DNA of 64,000 bases from Lytechinus variegatus (taxonomy: Eukaryota; Echinodermata; Echinoidea; Temnopleuroida; Toxopneustidae), in NCBI RefSeq assembly GCF_018143015.1, contig NC_054754.1, forward strand, positions 19,657,094 to 19,721,093. The letters are read 5' to 3'. The position numbers and the translations under genes were made by a program. Position 1 is the first letter of the stretch; every line of letters begins with the position of its first letter. Under the pieces are notes generated by a model that was given only the letters and a program-made list of their open reading frames with translations, was not told where the DNA came from and made no database searches. Below, piece by piece: positions 51,371-62,570 of this stretch.

Positions 51371-51384
51371 AGAATCAATCTATT

Positions 51385-51422
51385 GATTGATCTATTGCAA
51401 ATATGATTGCAATAGATCAATC
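51385..51422. repeat. Hairpin: 16-bp perfect arms, 6-nt loop
   Basis: GATTGATCTATTGCAA, loop atatga, then TTGCAATAGATCAATC. The arm sequence recurs again just downstream (51,418-51,442). Confidence 0.8.
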
Positions 51423-51634
51423 TATTGATTGATCTATTGCAAACCACGATCTACAATTGATTGATAAGTAGCCCTACACAAATTTGAAGCATGTGGTATA
51501 AGCCAAATACATGTACTATATAGCAAAGCACATTGTACTACCATGAAACATGTGTATAAACCACATGTAGATCAAAAAGGGTCTTAAATGTGGAAAACTA
51601 TTCCAAGGAAACAAAACTTGTGGTCTTTATAGAC

Positions 51635-52117
51635 AGGCCCCGTAACACAAAGCTTTGCGATTGATCCTGGAGCTGATTTCCACGATTGATTTATACACAA
51701 CAATCAATGCAATCAATCATAGGAATCAGCACCACAACAAATCACCAAGCTTTATGTTACGGGCCCCTGATGTAAGTTTCTCCATTAAGACAGGGTCGCG
51801 TATCTTTAACCCTGGACCCAGTATGAAGCTTTGTAATTGATCATAATGCTGGTATCTATGATTGATCATACACAATAATCAATGTAATCGATCAGTCTCA
51901 CGATCAATCGCTAAGCTTTATGTTACAGGGCCCTAATGTAAGTTTCTCCATTCAGACAGGGTCATGTACTGTATCTTCAACCCTGGACATCATAACATAA
52001 AGCTTAGCAATTGATCATAAGGCTGATATCTATGATTGATCATAGACAATAATTAATACAATCAATTGTACAAATCGGCACTAAGATCAATTGTTTGGCA
52101 TTATGTCATGAGGCCCT
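51635..52117. mobile_element. Tandem array of three palindromic MITEs
   Basis: Three copies (51,635-51,768; about 51,812-51,933; about 51,982-52,117) with GTAACAYAAAGCTTWGCRATTGATC-like ends, separated by duplicated spacers (taagtttctccatt...caccctgga-like). The array unit is about 165 bp. It starts 51 bp beyond the V-ATPase stop codon and so probably lies in the 3' UTR. Confidence 0.75.
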
Positions 52118-52167
52118 GATTTGACTGTATCAGGATAAGATGAATTGAGATGTATGCTGATGAGGAA

Positions 52168-52258
52168 TCACTCTTCGTTCGTCTGGAGAATGATATCAAA
52201 GGAGAAAGGGATGAAGGCGTATCCTTCTCCTTTGAAGAACTTGCTCTGGAACTCGACC
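52168..52258 (-). CDS. ATP6V0A1: V-ATPase subunit a, terminal exon
   Basis: Acceptor ctctttccag. One base completes Trp of RLHW, then [20 protein letters not shown] and a short end DIILQTNEE, stop TGA. The family signature VEFQ-K-F-G-G-F-PFSF is complete. Confidence 0.93.
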
Positions 52259-55200
52259 CTGGAAAGAGGCAAGACGTAATAAACACGAATTTAATGAGTA
52301 TTCCAGCATTGTTAATTCATCTGATGAGTGCATGTCAAAAAGCTTTAGTACATCTGTGTTCAATGTTATTTTCCATAATTCATATTTTCAAGCGTATGTT
52401 GTAAATTCATGGAGTCCATAATTTAACTTCAAGCCCATAGTGACTGAAAAGTAATCTTGATTGTTTTACTTCATATTGTATAATTTTATTTCTCTAAGGT
52501 GCATTGAATGTCCTTGCAGATCTAAAATGCACTCTGTAAAAACTAAATGATTACTATTATTATTATCATCATTATCAAACTGATCATTTCCAATTCATTT
52601 TCCAGCATGAAAGAATCTAAAGTTTAAGATGAAACTTGACAGATCCAAGAAAAAGGGGGATCTCAATGGCCTTAGGCCAAGTTCCCAATTAGTTGGCAAC
52701 TTGTTTTCTATAGCCTTCGCTAGAGTCAAAAGATTACATACACCTGACCATTCTATACAAATTGTTTACTCGCCAAACTTATGAAATATTTAGGGAATAT
52801 CGGATGGCCTTGAGTGGGATGCGAAGAAATATTGTACGAGCTGAAGAACAATAATGGATGAGTCGGAGACGAATCCCATATCATTCTTATGTGAGTAACA
52901 ATATTTCTACGCATCCCACTCAAGGCCATCCGATATTATTATTATTATTTGGATACCCCCACAAAGCTAAACAAGTGCAATGCCTCTGGCCGTCTCACCT
53001 GCATCATGCAGTTCAATATAGCAGCAGTGCTGACTTTGAAAACTACTCTAACTCGCACAAGATATTCAGTGATACATGGTTACTCTTATGTCCACTTTTT
53101 ATGAACTAGACCAATAAACTTACAGAGATATGATGGTTATTCAACAAAAAACCCCAACATGGCCAAAGTTCATTGACCTTACATGACCTTTGACCTTGAT
53201 CATGTGACCTGAAACTCGCACAGGATGTTCAGTGATACTTGATTACTCTTATGTCCAAGTTTCATGAATCAGATCCATAAACTTTCAAAGTTATGATGGT
53301 AATTCAACAGATACACCCAATTCGGCCAAAGTTCATTGACCTTTGACCTTGGTCATGTGACCTGAAACGCGCACAGGATGTTCAGTGATACTTGATTACT
53401 CTAATGTCCAAGTTTAACGAACTAGGCCAATAAACTTTCAAAGTTATGATGGGAATTCAACAGATACCCCCAATTCGGCCAAAGTTCATTGACCCTAAAA
53501 GACCTTTGACCTTGGTCATGTGACATAAAACTCATGCAGGATGTTCAGTGATACTTGATTAACCATATGTCCAAGTTTCATGAACTAGGTCCATATATTT
53601 TCTAAGTTATGATGAAATTTCAAAAACTTAACCTCAGGTTAAGATTTTGATGTTGATTCCTCCAACATGGTCTAAGTTCATTTACCCTAAATGACCTTTG
53701 ACCTTGGTCATGTGACATGAAACTCTAATAAGATGTTCAGTAATACTTGATTAACCTTATGGCCAAGTTTCATGATCTAGGTCCATATACTTTCTAAGTT
53801 ATGATGTCATTTCAAAAACTTAACCTCAGGTTAAGATTTGATGTTGACGCCGCCGCCGTCGGAAAAGCGGCGCCTATAGTCTCACTCTGCTATGCAGGTG
53901 AGACAAAAAAGTAACGAAGCAAAAAAAAAATGTTTTAATAACCATCATTTATGGCAATCCTGTAAATTATCAGCATGGCACCTGATTATTGTCATTTTTA
54001 AAAAAGAAATCTTAATAATGAGGTAAGATGCGATAGCGTATAGTGCAAGCGCATTTAAATTCAATAAATTGACGCTCCTTTACCACACCTCCTGGCAACT
54101 AATATGCAATGCAATTTCATTGTGACGTAACAATATCTTCATGCGCACAATCATTTATTAACCAATGATAATCTTATGATTATCATTGATTATATCATTG
54201 ATTAATATCTTATTAACCAATGGTTATTTTATTTCTCTAAAATCCTAACATTTGGGAAAATCTTAAAATGTTGATCATGAAATTGATAGACACCCCGTAT
54301 AGACCTTATGCATACAGAATAATGTCATAATCCCATAGCCCCCTCCTTCAGAGGATATAGGAATATGTGAAAATGGAGTTGTTAGAGATGCGCCAGTTGC
54401 AGATCACCAATGCATGCAAGGAAATGGCTCCAGCCTCTGAGATGGCTGCATGATGACATCAATGAACAAGGTCTATAGCGGTTAAGACTATATTGGCGTT
54501 GACTTGGCAGGCTCATAACAATACGATAGGGGCTAAGTTTGTGTGGGAGGCTTTGAATCAGACTACAAATCTTGGACTTGTAATTTTTCTCGCCTTAATT
54601 TTTTTTTTATATAAAAAGAGAGATTGTTCAAGGTGAGACTCGAACCTGCGTAAATGATTCATGAGGCGTAGTCTGACTAAATAAACCCTACTGGGTACTG
54701 AGTCTGCCGAATCGATACCATTATTTAGCCGTCTATAGCACAGAAGGCTCAGAAAGGAAAAATGAATATGGGGGGAGGGGGGAGAGAGGGCGGCGGAGGG
54801 ATGCGATGAGTCTTACCAGTGAAGTCGTAGAGTATGAAGGAAGGCAGAGAGGCCCTCCATGAACAGGAGGATACTGATGGTCAGGACACCCCATACAGCG
54901 AAGATGGCCCAGATGGCAAACGCTCCTACATAGCCGTTCATTCTCAGACCTATAGCCAACATCATATTCCATAGCACTTCAGACAGCTCTAAAAGAAATA
55001 AAGATTAACAAAAGTTGAGGTAACATGATAGCCCGACACAGAATCTTTGAAATGTCTGCAATTTTTCAAATCCTGATGACGACCAAAGTGTACTGTTTGA
55101 AATGTTAATCAACATTTCTTTTTAGGATGAACAATCAATCAAGAAAGATTACGAACAATAATTTTCAGGATTATTACATGGTGTCTGTAAACTTGACTAT

Positions 55201-58200
55201 ACATGTATATGTTGACCATGAAAACATTCAACGATCATCTTAATTTTGGTAGGCTATGTAAGATATATTGCGGCCAATGCCAAAATAATTTTTTATGACG
55301 ATTAACACCACGACAACCTTAGAGATCATCACAACGACCACAACCATCATGAGCATAGCCACTACCACCAACATAACCAACACTATCATCACTGCCACCA
55401 TCACCATCGTCGCCATTACCATCTCTGCCACTGTTGCCCCCAACAACATCACGACGTCTACCATCAGCAACACTAGGACATCCTAACTACCAAACACTCA
55501 CCTCCACTACAATGGCATCACTACTATCACATCCCCATACCAATTTAGTGTCATCACTACCACCATCACCGTCATTGCCACTTCCATCTCTGCCACTGTT
55601 GCCCCATTGACATCACTACCTCTACCAACACACCCCAACTACCAAACACTCCTCCACTACCAATGGCATCATTACCACCACTACCATCACATCCCCATAC
55701 CAATACTGCCATCTCTACAATCATCACCATCATTGCCACTTCCATCTCTGCCACTGTTGTCCCCAACAACATCACCATGTCTACCACCACCAACACTAGG
55801 ACATCCCAACTACCAAACACTTCCGAGCTTTTCAAGAAAACAAAATTCACTGAGTTTCCCTGATATTCCCTGATGAAGTTTAAAAATTCCCCGATAATTG
55901 AATTATTTAAACCCATTTCCAGTGTCGCATGTTTTCTAAGTTGTTGCAGTGAATAACATGTATTTTTAGTATAAAAACAATAATGTAAAACTAATTAGTA
56001 CCACCATAACCAGTCATTCAATGGATGTTGTTTTGATATGCAAAAAAAAAACGTAACAGTCTGACTGACTACCGTGCTTTCGGCTTTTGGGCTGATCAAA
56101 ATTTCCTGATTCTTTCCTCATTTAAGGCATTTTCCCCAGATTTGAGGTATTTTTAATTAATTCCCTGATTTTTCCTTGACTGGAAAAAAGTAAAATAATT
56201 TACCCTGATGGGCTGGGAATCCTGTTACAATCACAACCACTATCCAAACAACCATCAGCAACATGACCACCACTTCCACCTCTTACCGCTATAACCGAAC
56301 CACCAACAACATTATCATCGGCAACACCATTATCATCATCACTACGATCACTATACCACCCATCATTGCCACAAAGCACCACCACCACAAACATCAGTTC
56401 TAGCCTTACCAGCATGGGCCAAGCTGAGAGCCCAGAGTCGTAGATAAGAAGCTGTATGAGAAATACATCCCAGGCAATACTCGATGGTGTGAATAGCTTG
56501 GTAGACAAAAGTTTCTCCAAAGTCAAACTGGATGGAAGAAAAAAAAATACACGATAATACAAATTACTTATAATTATAATGTACAAAACTATAAAGTCAA
56601 ATTCTGCGAAAAATCTATTTGTAATCAATTATGATAATTTATGCATAAAATCAAAATTTTGCTCTAATTAACTAGATATGCCCCTAAAATGCTAACTTTT
56701 GGCTCACAGACTCTTTATAGGAATCCGGTCAAATGTACTTATAAAAATAATTCAAAATGACATTTATTTCCTTGTGTACTTCATTGCTTTCTAAATTTCT
56801 TATGTATTTTGTTGTTTTCAGCTTTTTATTTTTTATTAGTTTTTCAATGGAAATTGTCCACGAATTTATTTTGACCATAAACAATATAAAATTGATACAA
56901 GGAAAAATAATAATGTATTAGTGAATTTTGGCTTAAAACTCTATTTGCATTGGATTTCTACACGAATTCATATTTTTGAGCAACTTTGGGTCTTCATGCA
57001 CTTACGAAATGTGTAATTTCTGAACCGCGTACCCAGGGATCGTAATTTTAGTCTCAAAAGTTGCACAACACTTGAAAGTAAAAAGTCAGAGAGCTACACG
57101 GTCAAAAATTTTGTGCTGCAAACTTATCGCGAAAAATGTCAAGGGGAGAGGCTGAATCAGACTCCCCAGTCTTATAACAGATAAGCTTGCCATTACTCAC
57201 CTCATCCTTTGGAGAGGTATGCGTAGCACCACTTGTTTCTGCTTCAAGTTCATCATGATGTAACACCTCGGCTGTCTCCTCACTCTTCCCAGACAGCATA
57301 CGTACATCACGATACATGACAGCCTGGACATACAAATGAATACAGGGGGGTGTTTCACAAAGATTTAAGTATGACTTAGAGTCGCACTTAAATGTCTAGT
57401 TGCGCGCAGTATAAAAGGCATGACAGCATTGGTCAGATCATGCCAAGAGGATGTGCACTACTGCGTATTGATCAATAAGATTGCGCGTTGCATATCATGT
57501 ATGCGTCGACATTTAAGTGCGACCTAAGTCATACTTAAATCTTTGTGAAACACCCCCCAGGACAGATTTATTTAAGCATCAGTACAAGCAAATTCAAATT
57601 GCACAAGAAACTCCGTATATATCATCACTGCCATCCAGAACAAGAACATTTCAGTACTTATAAAGCTGAAAATCAGTATTTTGGTGGGGAAATCAGTATT
57701 TTCAAAGAAATGCCACAGAACACAGAATTGAAACTTTAGAAATCAGCGTTTCACATGAAACCATCAGAAGTATTCTTGTTTTCAGCATTAATCACTGAAA
57801 TTTGGTGCTACTGGAAGCTCTGATATACTTGGGGTATGCTGATGTGACAATTAATATAGTACTATCTTGATCGCTTAGAAATTAAGAAAGTTTGGGTTGA
57901 GCAAGATAGAATATACCAAGTTACCAACCATTAGAGATTAAAAGTTGGTATCAAACACAGATATCTGGGGCCTACTTTACAAAAGTTGTGATCAATCCAC
58001 CACCATCATCCTCATCATTTATCATTAACATCATCATAATCATTCATCATCTTCATCATCATCACCAACACCAAAACTGCTGGCATCATAGTTATTGTCA
58101 TCAACACCACCGCTGCCACCATCATCATTATCATCATATTCATCACCGATCATCATCATCACCAACATCTCCATCATCATCATCAACACCATTGTCATCA

Positions 58201-61039
58201 TACTCGTCATCGTCACCTGTCCATCACTGCCACCACCACCACCATCATAATCATCACCCTCATCATCACCGATCATCATCACCATCACCATCGCCGTCAT
58301 CATCATAGTCATCACCATCAACACCACCACCACCATGATAATCATCACCCTCATCACTGACCACGATAAATGTGAAGTAACTGACCTTGTTGACTTTCCT
58401 GTTATGCTGTGCCCTCATAATCAAAGGTTTAGGCAGCAACATCCATGGGATGCATGCAAAGCCTACGAGGATCAAAAACTTCTGTAGTTCCGCCTGAAAA
58501 TTTGGAACAAAAAAAAGAAAATAGAATGTGACTTGAGTCAAACATGGCAGTCTGCTGTATATAACTCTTATCGAACAAAGCGGGTGGAGAGTTATGATGA
58601 AAGGGCTAAATGGCATTTTAGACCAAAAGGTAATTAGCCCAAATGGTAGTTAGACCAAAAAGTAATTAGACCAAATGGTAACTAGACCAAATGGCAATTT
58701 GAACAAATGGCAATTAGACCAATGACAATTAGACAAAATGGCATTTAGACCAAATGTTAATTAGACCAAATGGCAATTAGACCAAAGGGTAATTAGACCA
58801 AATGGTAGTTACACCAAATGGTAGGTAGACAAACAAGGATTAGACCATAAGGGTGAGACAAAATGGAAAGCAGTTGAAGCAGGTGTCGACCAATCACGAA
58901 TTTATCGGTGTCACGAGTGCACTCTTGATCAAGGTTAGGATGAGACTGGATTCACCAAACATACTCTTTGCAAATATACGACATGCCAACCCCAAACCAA
59001 CAATAGGTCGGCAGGGAAGGTTCTCTGTAAATAGCAAAAATAATACTGTATTCTGGTCTTCAAGAAGCAATTTCAAAAATTTAGTTTATATGAAAGAATA
59101 CTTCATACTGCCGAAATTTGAAGATGTAAAGTGAAGGAAAAGACGAGATACAAATTTTCTATGACAGCACTTTTTTCTGGTCTTCTTCAAAGTTTAACCG
59201 CGTTTGCACACAGAGCACATCTCATGCTTAAAGGGGAATCCAGCCTTGGCCATAGAATGTTGTGTTGGGAAGGAGAAAAATGAATTAAACAGAATGGTGA
59301 AAGTTTGAAAGAAATTGGACAAGCAATAAGAAAGTTATAGCTGCTTTAAAATTGAGATCACTAATACCATGTAGATTTCAAATTGGCAACTGGGTAAGTA
59401 AATTATGACAAGGGGCAAGGACAACTTTCCCATCTGGGATTTGTGGTTTTTTCCTACAAATACCCATTCCCCTGGAGCAGTAATCTAAATATAACCCAGG
59501 TAGTAGTTGTTTAATGTCCTCATGAAAGAAAAATATAATCTGAAATAAAACTTTTTGGGAAAATGACATTTTAGTCAGAATATGTATTGGAGTACATGGA
59601 AGAGTAGTCCTTGCCTTGCATCACTATTACATCACATAAGCGGCCAATTTGAAGTCTCCATGAGTATAGTGATTACCAATATTTACAACTTTTTAAAATT
59701 CATAACTATCTTGTTATTTGTCCAATATTGTTAAAATTTTCACCTATCAACTTGTCTGATTTTTCTTTTTCTTATAAAAACAAGTTTTTATTTGGGTTGG
59801 ATTCCCCTTTGAGTGCACCCTGAAATTTAGTCTGTTTTTCCTTCATTCTTTGAGGCAATTTCCTCTACATTCAATCAAGTACTTGTGTGGTTTATTTCTA
59901 ATCAATTTGACAATGTATCTGTCCTTTTAAAGCTCAGGATGTCCTTTTTTCCAGCTCAATTGAAATATCAGATTTTGGTTTGGGGGGTGGCAGGTCACAT
60001 AGTAAGCAACAAAGACGTAGACTTTAGAAAAAGTTTTTGGTGGTCGATGCTCGCTTACCTGTCCCTCGAACATTTCCGGATCGGGCGGAGCCATGAGGCC
60101 CATATTGATGAGGGTGAGGATGAGACTGGGGGCACCGTGCATGTTATATACGTTGAAGAAGAGCCACTTGTAGAAGATGAGGAAAACCAGGTACCCAAAG
60201 ATGGACACCATGAAGATTATTTGGGGTACAAACTCGCACCAGATGTTGATGGTTTTCTTGAAGTGGCTGAAAGGTAACGGGTATTTACAACAGCTCATTA
60301 TCAATTATAATACCGATTTGCCATTCCGAGAAGCATTCTGTATCCTGCACTCGAACAAGGTCCCTGTCACACAAAGTTCACAAATTGATTGTAGCACCGA
60401 TACTTTGCAATCATTATGTACAACAATAACTTGAACAATCAGTTACTCGGTTTGTGACACCGGACCCAAATGGATATCATCTTTGCAAGCTGCTGCTGAT
60501 AATTTTAGTAACAAAATGATATTAATAACAATAATTAGGCTTGGGAGTAAACATCGATTGATCGAATGGCTCCATTGGCATGCCGCCAATCACCAATCGA
60601 TTAGCAAAATTTACACTAATCAAATGTTCGGCAGATCCCGATTATGACGTTGGGATAACTTGAATACCCAAGTAATAATAACAAAATGACAAAAAAACAA
60701 TGATGACAACGGTTTTTGAATACTTCATACAGGTTTAAAAATGATGTTACTGAGGTAATTTTTCAAAAATTATCAATGATTGTATCACATTCACAGTTAC
60801 ACATCAACATGAAAGCGCTCCGAAAATGTTAATCCCACCCGACCTTGCCCTCGATACACAAAATGAGTCATTGTCTGCGTGCACAAAACAATAAGTAAAC
60901 ACACAACCAGCTCACTGAGCTGATTGGACCTTCGGATAGCCAATGAAACTTTTTTTGGAAACAAAGAAGAAGGCACGTGGTTCCCTTATCAGGAAAGGTC
61001 ATGACTTCAGAAATAAATTGACCCCTCCCCCATCTGTGT

Positions 61040-61073
<34 letters not shown>

Positions 61074-62544
61074 AAGATAAGAGTGGGAGCCGGAGAATTC
61101 CTTTCATGTTTCAAAACAATGCAACCTTTTTTATATCCCCCTCACACAATGAAAACTACATTCCAACATTAACACGTGCCCGCTTTCACCGGTACTTTCT
61201 CGACTAGTCTCCAAAAATAGACCCAGTTATACATGTAGGTTCAAATGATAAAAAATCGTAATTTTGAAAGGTATTTCAAATGAAATATTTTGCAAAATAA
61301 TTTTTTTAAATATATGTGTAGCATCGTAGGGCAGTGCCACAAGTGGGGGCTGGGACATGGTGTGGGCAAGGGATGAAATTTTTCAAGTGAAATGCTCCAC
61401 CTGGGGTCAGTCTCAAAGAACATTTCATAAATGAGTTGTTTACGTCTTTGGGCTTTGGACTCGGCTGATCTGGGCTGATTCATTCATATGCAGGGGTGTG
61501 GCACTTGGAGGGATGCATGCATAATTCCAGAGTACCAGCATTGATTTAGGAAAGATTTTCATTAGAACAATAAACTGAAAGATTTAATCTCATTTCATGT
61601 AGTTTCTTTTGATATAAAAATCATGGAGAAGGGGGAAAGGGGCTACTTTCATTTATGCTAAGCATGTGACTTTGATGGAGATTTCTTCATGGGGGGGGGG
61701 TCACCATAAAGTTGGTCAACTATTGTGACTTAAAAGACGTGATTCCGACGAACAATCGAATCATTCGATTATTTTTTCAGGAAATAATCGAATGGTAAAA
61801 GTGACAATCGTCCCAGGCCTAACAATAATAATAATAATGGTAATAATATTATCATTAATAATAACAATAAATTATCATATTAATAATAAATTGTATTTAT
61901 ATAACAGCACTTTAAATTTTAACAAGGGTTTGAAAGCAATTTACAATTGAATCAACGCACATTAGCAGACATGTACATAGCATATAAAGCAAATTCAAAT
62001 GATACAGTGGCATACATGTAAAAAAAATCTATTCTCCTGTGTATGTTTGGGTAGTCCATTATCATGAGTCATGCCTTAAAGTATCATGATTTAATTCTCC
62101 CCAGAAATATGTTCTTTTAAGCCAATTTCAAACTATTCCTTATTTTTGACACCCACAGCTTATTAGGGTTTCAGTTCCATTGTTATGCCTCCTTTCATCC
62201 TCATCTTGAGTGAGAATTTGATAAAAAACTGATTTTCAGACGAAGTGAAGAATAGAAAGTAAGGCTACGATGAGCAAAATTTCATTTGCTTAGACATATT
62301 TGCCTTATTGGCTGCTTTCCTACTTGGTACTAGGAATTCCCTGGCGCAGGCTCGTCGCAAAGATAGATGTATGTATACAAGGTCAAGTGTTCTTTGGTTC
62401 TGAACATTATACATCTGTTGCTTACATATGATTGAAGAGACTGAGGCAAACTCCAAACAACATCTGACTAATTCCAAAAATGACGGACATCTTCATCTTG
62501 AAAGAGTTCAGGAAATTGATCTTATTGGCTGCCAGCTGCCAAAT
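52168..62544 (-). CDS. ATP6V0A1: V-type H+-ATPase 116-kDa subunit a, last seven exons
   Basis: Exons: 62544-62426, 60266-60059, 58493-58386, 57323-57201, 56527-56410, 54988-54817, 52258-52168. All junction phases fit (2,0,0,0,1,2), giving 312 residues and a stop. The protein is the membrane subunit that forms the proton half-channels of the Vo sector beside the c-ring and acidifies organelles or, in some cells, the outside. Visible: [13 protein letters not shown]...[12 protein letters not shown]...LIFYKW; the loop with [31 protein letters not shown] with the Arg known to be essential (Vph1 R735); SLAHAELSEVLW; and [19 protein letters not shown] with the second key Glu and Arg. The N-terminal cytosolic half lies beyond the right edge. 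The paralogue (a1, a2, a4 or an invertebrate-specific one) cannot be fixed from this part. Confidence 0.95.
52973..53905. mobile_element. Tandem-repeat element with DR1 motifs, copy 2
   Basis: Same ends (gtctcacctgcatca and tgcaggtgagac) and same internal unit as 23,208-24,302, same orientation, but four units instead of five. It lies in the last intron of the V-ATPase gene. Confidence 0.8.
53910..54810. other. Intron; weak tRNA-like fragment at 54,630-54,700
   Basis: On the minus strand caggttcgagtctcacc resembles a B-box but its T-stem does not pair. Otherwise nothing recognised. Confidence 0.3.
54817..54988 (-). CDS. ATP6V0A1: V-ATPase subunit a, penultimate exon
   Basis: 172 nt, phase 1 in, phase 2 out. 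Encodes (E)[19 protein letters not shown], a hydrophobic segment with [16 protein letters not shown], and [16 protein letters not shown]. The Glu and second Arg needed for proton transport are present. Donor gtaagact. Confidence 0.95.
55291..55800. repeat. Degenerate (ACC/ATC)n repeat with tandem duplication
   Basis: Trinucleotide-rich DNA in which ccaaacactc...actaccaatggcatca, atccccataccaat and cttccatctctgccactgttg recur two or three times, showing duplication of a block of about 130-190 bp. A further patch of similar composition lies at 56,216-56,396. Confidence 0.75.
56410..56527 (-). CDS. ATP6V0A1: V-ATPase subunit a, exon with essential arginine
   Basis: 118 nt, phase 0 in, phase 1 out, acceptor cttccatccag, donor gtaaggct. 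Encodes [20 protein letters not shown] then [19 protein letters not shown]. The Arg codon (CGA) is at 56,440-56,438. The most conserved exon in the gene. Confidence 0.96.
56575..57090 (+). repeat. Dispersed repeat D, copy 2
   Basis: Diverged match to 15,040-15,645, same orientation, in the intron between two V-ATPase exons. Lacks the first 60 bp or so of copy 1. Confidence 0.65.
57201..57323 (-). CDS. ATP6V0A1: V-ATPase subunit a, loop exon
   Basis: 123 nt, phase 0 both ends. Encodes [20 protein letters not shown] then [21 protein letters not shown]. In the family this is the variable acidic cytosolic loop before the F-D-F-G segment; the AEV-HD-L core is kept. Confidence 0.93.
57345..57558. 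mobile_element. Palindromic MITE (GGGGTGTTTCA family), copy 2
   Basis: Left ggggggtgtttcacaaagat and right atctttgtgaaacacccccc ends. The interior is inverted relative to copy 1. It begins only about 20 bp from the exon at 57,201-57,323, close to that exon's acceptor and branch-point region on the minus strand. Confidence 0.85.
57623..57822. mobile_element. Small inverted-repeat element (AGCTCTG end), copy 2
   Basis: Matches 7,733-7,938 from ccagaacaagaacatttcag to ggaagctctg. The flanks atatat and atatac resemble a duplicated site. The left terminus is degraded. Confidence 0.65.
57988..58370. repeat. (ATC)n microsatellite next to V-ATPase exon
   Basis: Compound catcat/caccat repeat ending 16 bp before the exon at 58,386 and so lying just inside the intron after its donor. 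Confidence 0.93.
58386..58493 (-). CDS. ATP6V0A1: V-ATPase subunit a, membrane exon
   Basis: 108 nt, phase 0 both ends, donor gtcagtta. Encodes [20 protein letters not shown] then [16 protein letters not shown]. The C-x-PWMLL-KP-L core is a family hallmark. Confidence 0.95.
58615..58860. repeat. Minisatellite of GACCAAATGGYAATTA units (about 18-20 bp)
   Basis: Roughly twelve imperfect tandem copies of taattagaccaaatgg. No spacers of fixed length and no associated genes. Confidence 0.9.
59228..59810. mobile_element. Foldback MITE (TTAAAGGGGAATCCAGCC family)
   Basis: Left ttaaaggggaatccagcctt and right gggttggattccccttt ends, with mirrored interiors (attggacaagcaataagaaag / ctatcttgttatttgtccaa). 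Single arms begin at 62,571 and 63,958. Confidence 0.85.
60059..60266 (-). CDS. ATP6V0A1: V-ATPase subunit a, membrane exon
   Basis: 208 nt, phase 2 in, phase 0 out, acceptor ttacctttcag, donor gtaagcga. Encodes [54 protein letters not shown] and FEGQ. Two transmembrane segments. Confidence 0.95.
60359..60467. mobile_element. Palindromic MITE, short copy
   Basis: Starts ggtccctgtcacacaaagtt and ends tttgtgacaccggaccc; distant relative of the 51.6-kb array. Confidence 0.6.
60536..61821 (-). mobile_element. Non-autonomous hAT-like element (TAGGCCTGGGA ends), copy B
   Basis: Reads TAGGCTTGGGAG ... CGTCCCAGGCCTA with a perfect 8-bp target duplication ACAATAAT (60,528-60,535 and 61,822-61,829). 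In reverse it matches copy A (9,316-10,597) along its full length, including the (CA)n(GA)n tract at 61,037-61,073. Located in a V-ATPase intron. Confidence 0.92.
62426..62544 (-). CDS. ATP6V0A1: V-ATPase subunit a, first exon in window
   Basis: 119 nt, phase 0 in, phase 2 out, acceptor cttatttcag, donor gtaagcaa. Encodes [20 protein letters not shown] and [19 protein letters not shown](I). The preceding exon, expected to end in a G-x-DP-like phrase, was not found up to 64,000. Confidence 0.95.
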
Positions 62545-62570
62545 CTGAAATAAGAACACATAAAAGCCAA

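Noticed and set aside
54630-54700. Possible tRNA on the minus strand
   Set aside because: Only a B-box-like phrase is present; the T-stem does not pair and no D-arm is seen.
54733-54972. Cys-rich minus-strand frame
   Set aside because: It is the wrong frame of the V-ATPase penultimate exon; the correct frame reads LSEVLW...MEGLSAF.
58615-58860. CRISPR-like array
   Set aside because: Units are contiguous imperfect repeats without spacers, in an animal intron. It is a minisatellite.
59885-60277. Plus-strand 130-residue frame with an acidic stretch
   Set aside because: Antisense of the V-ATPase exon at 60,059-60,266.
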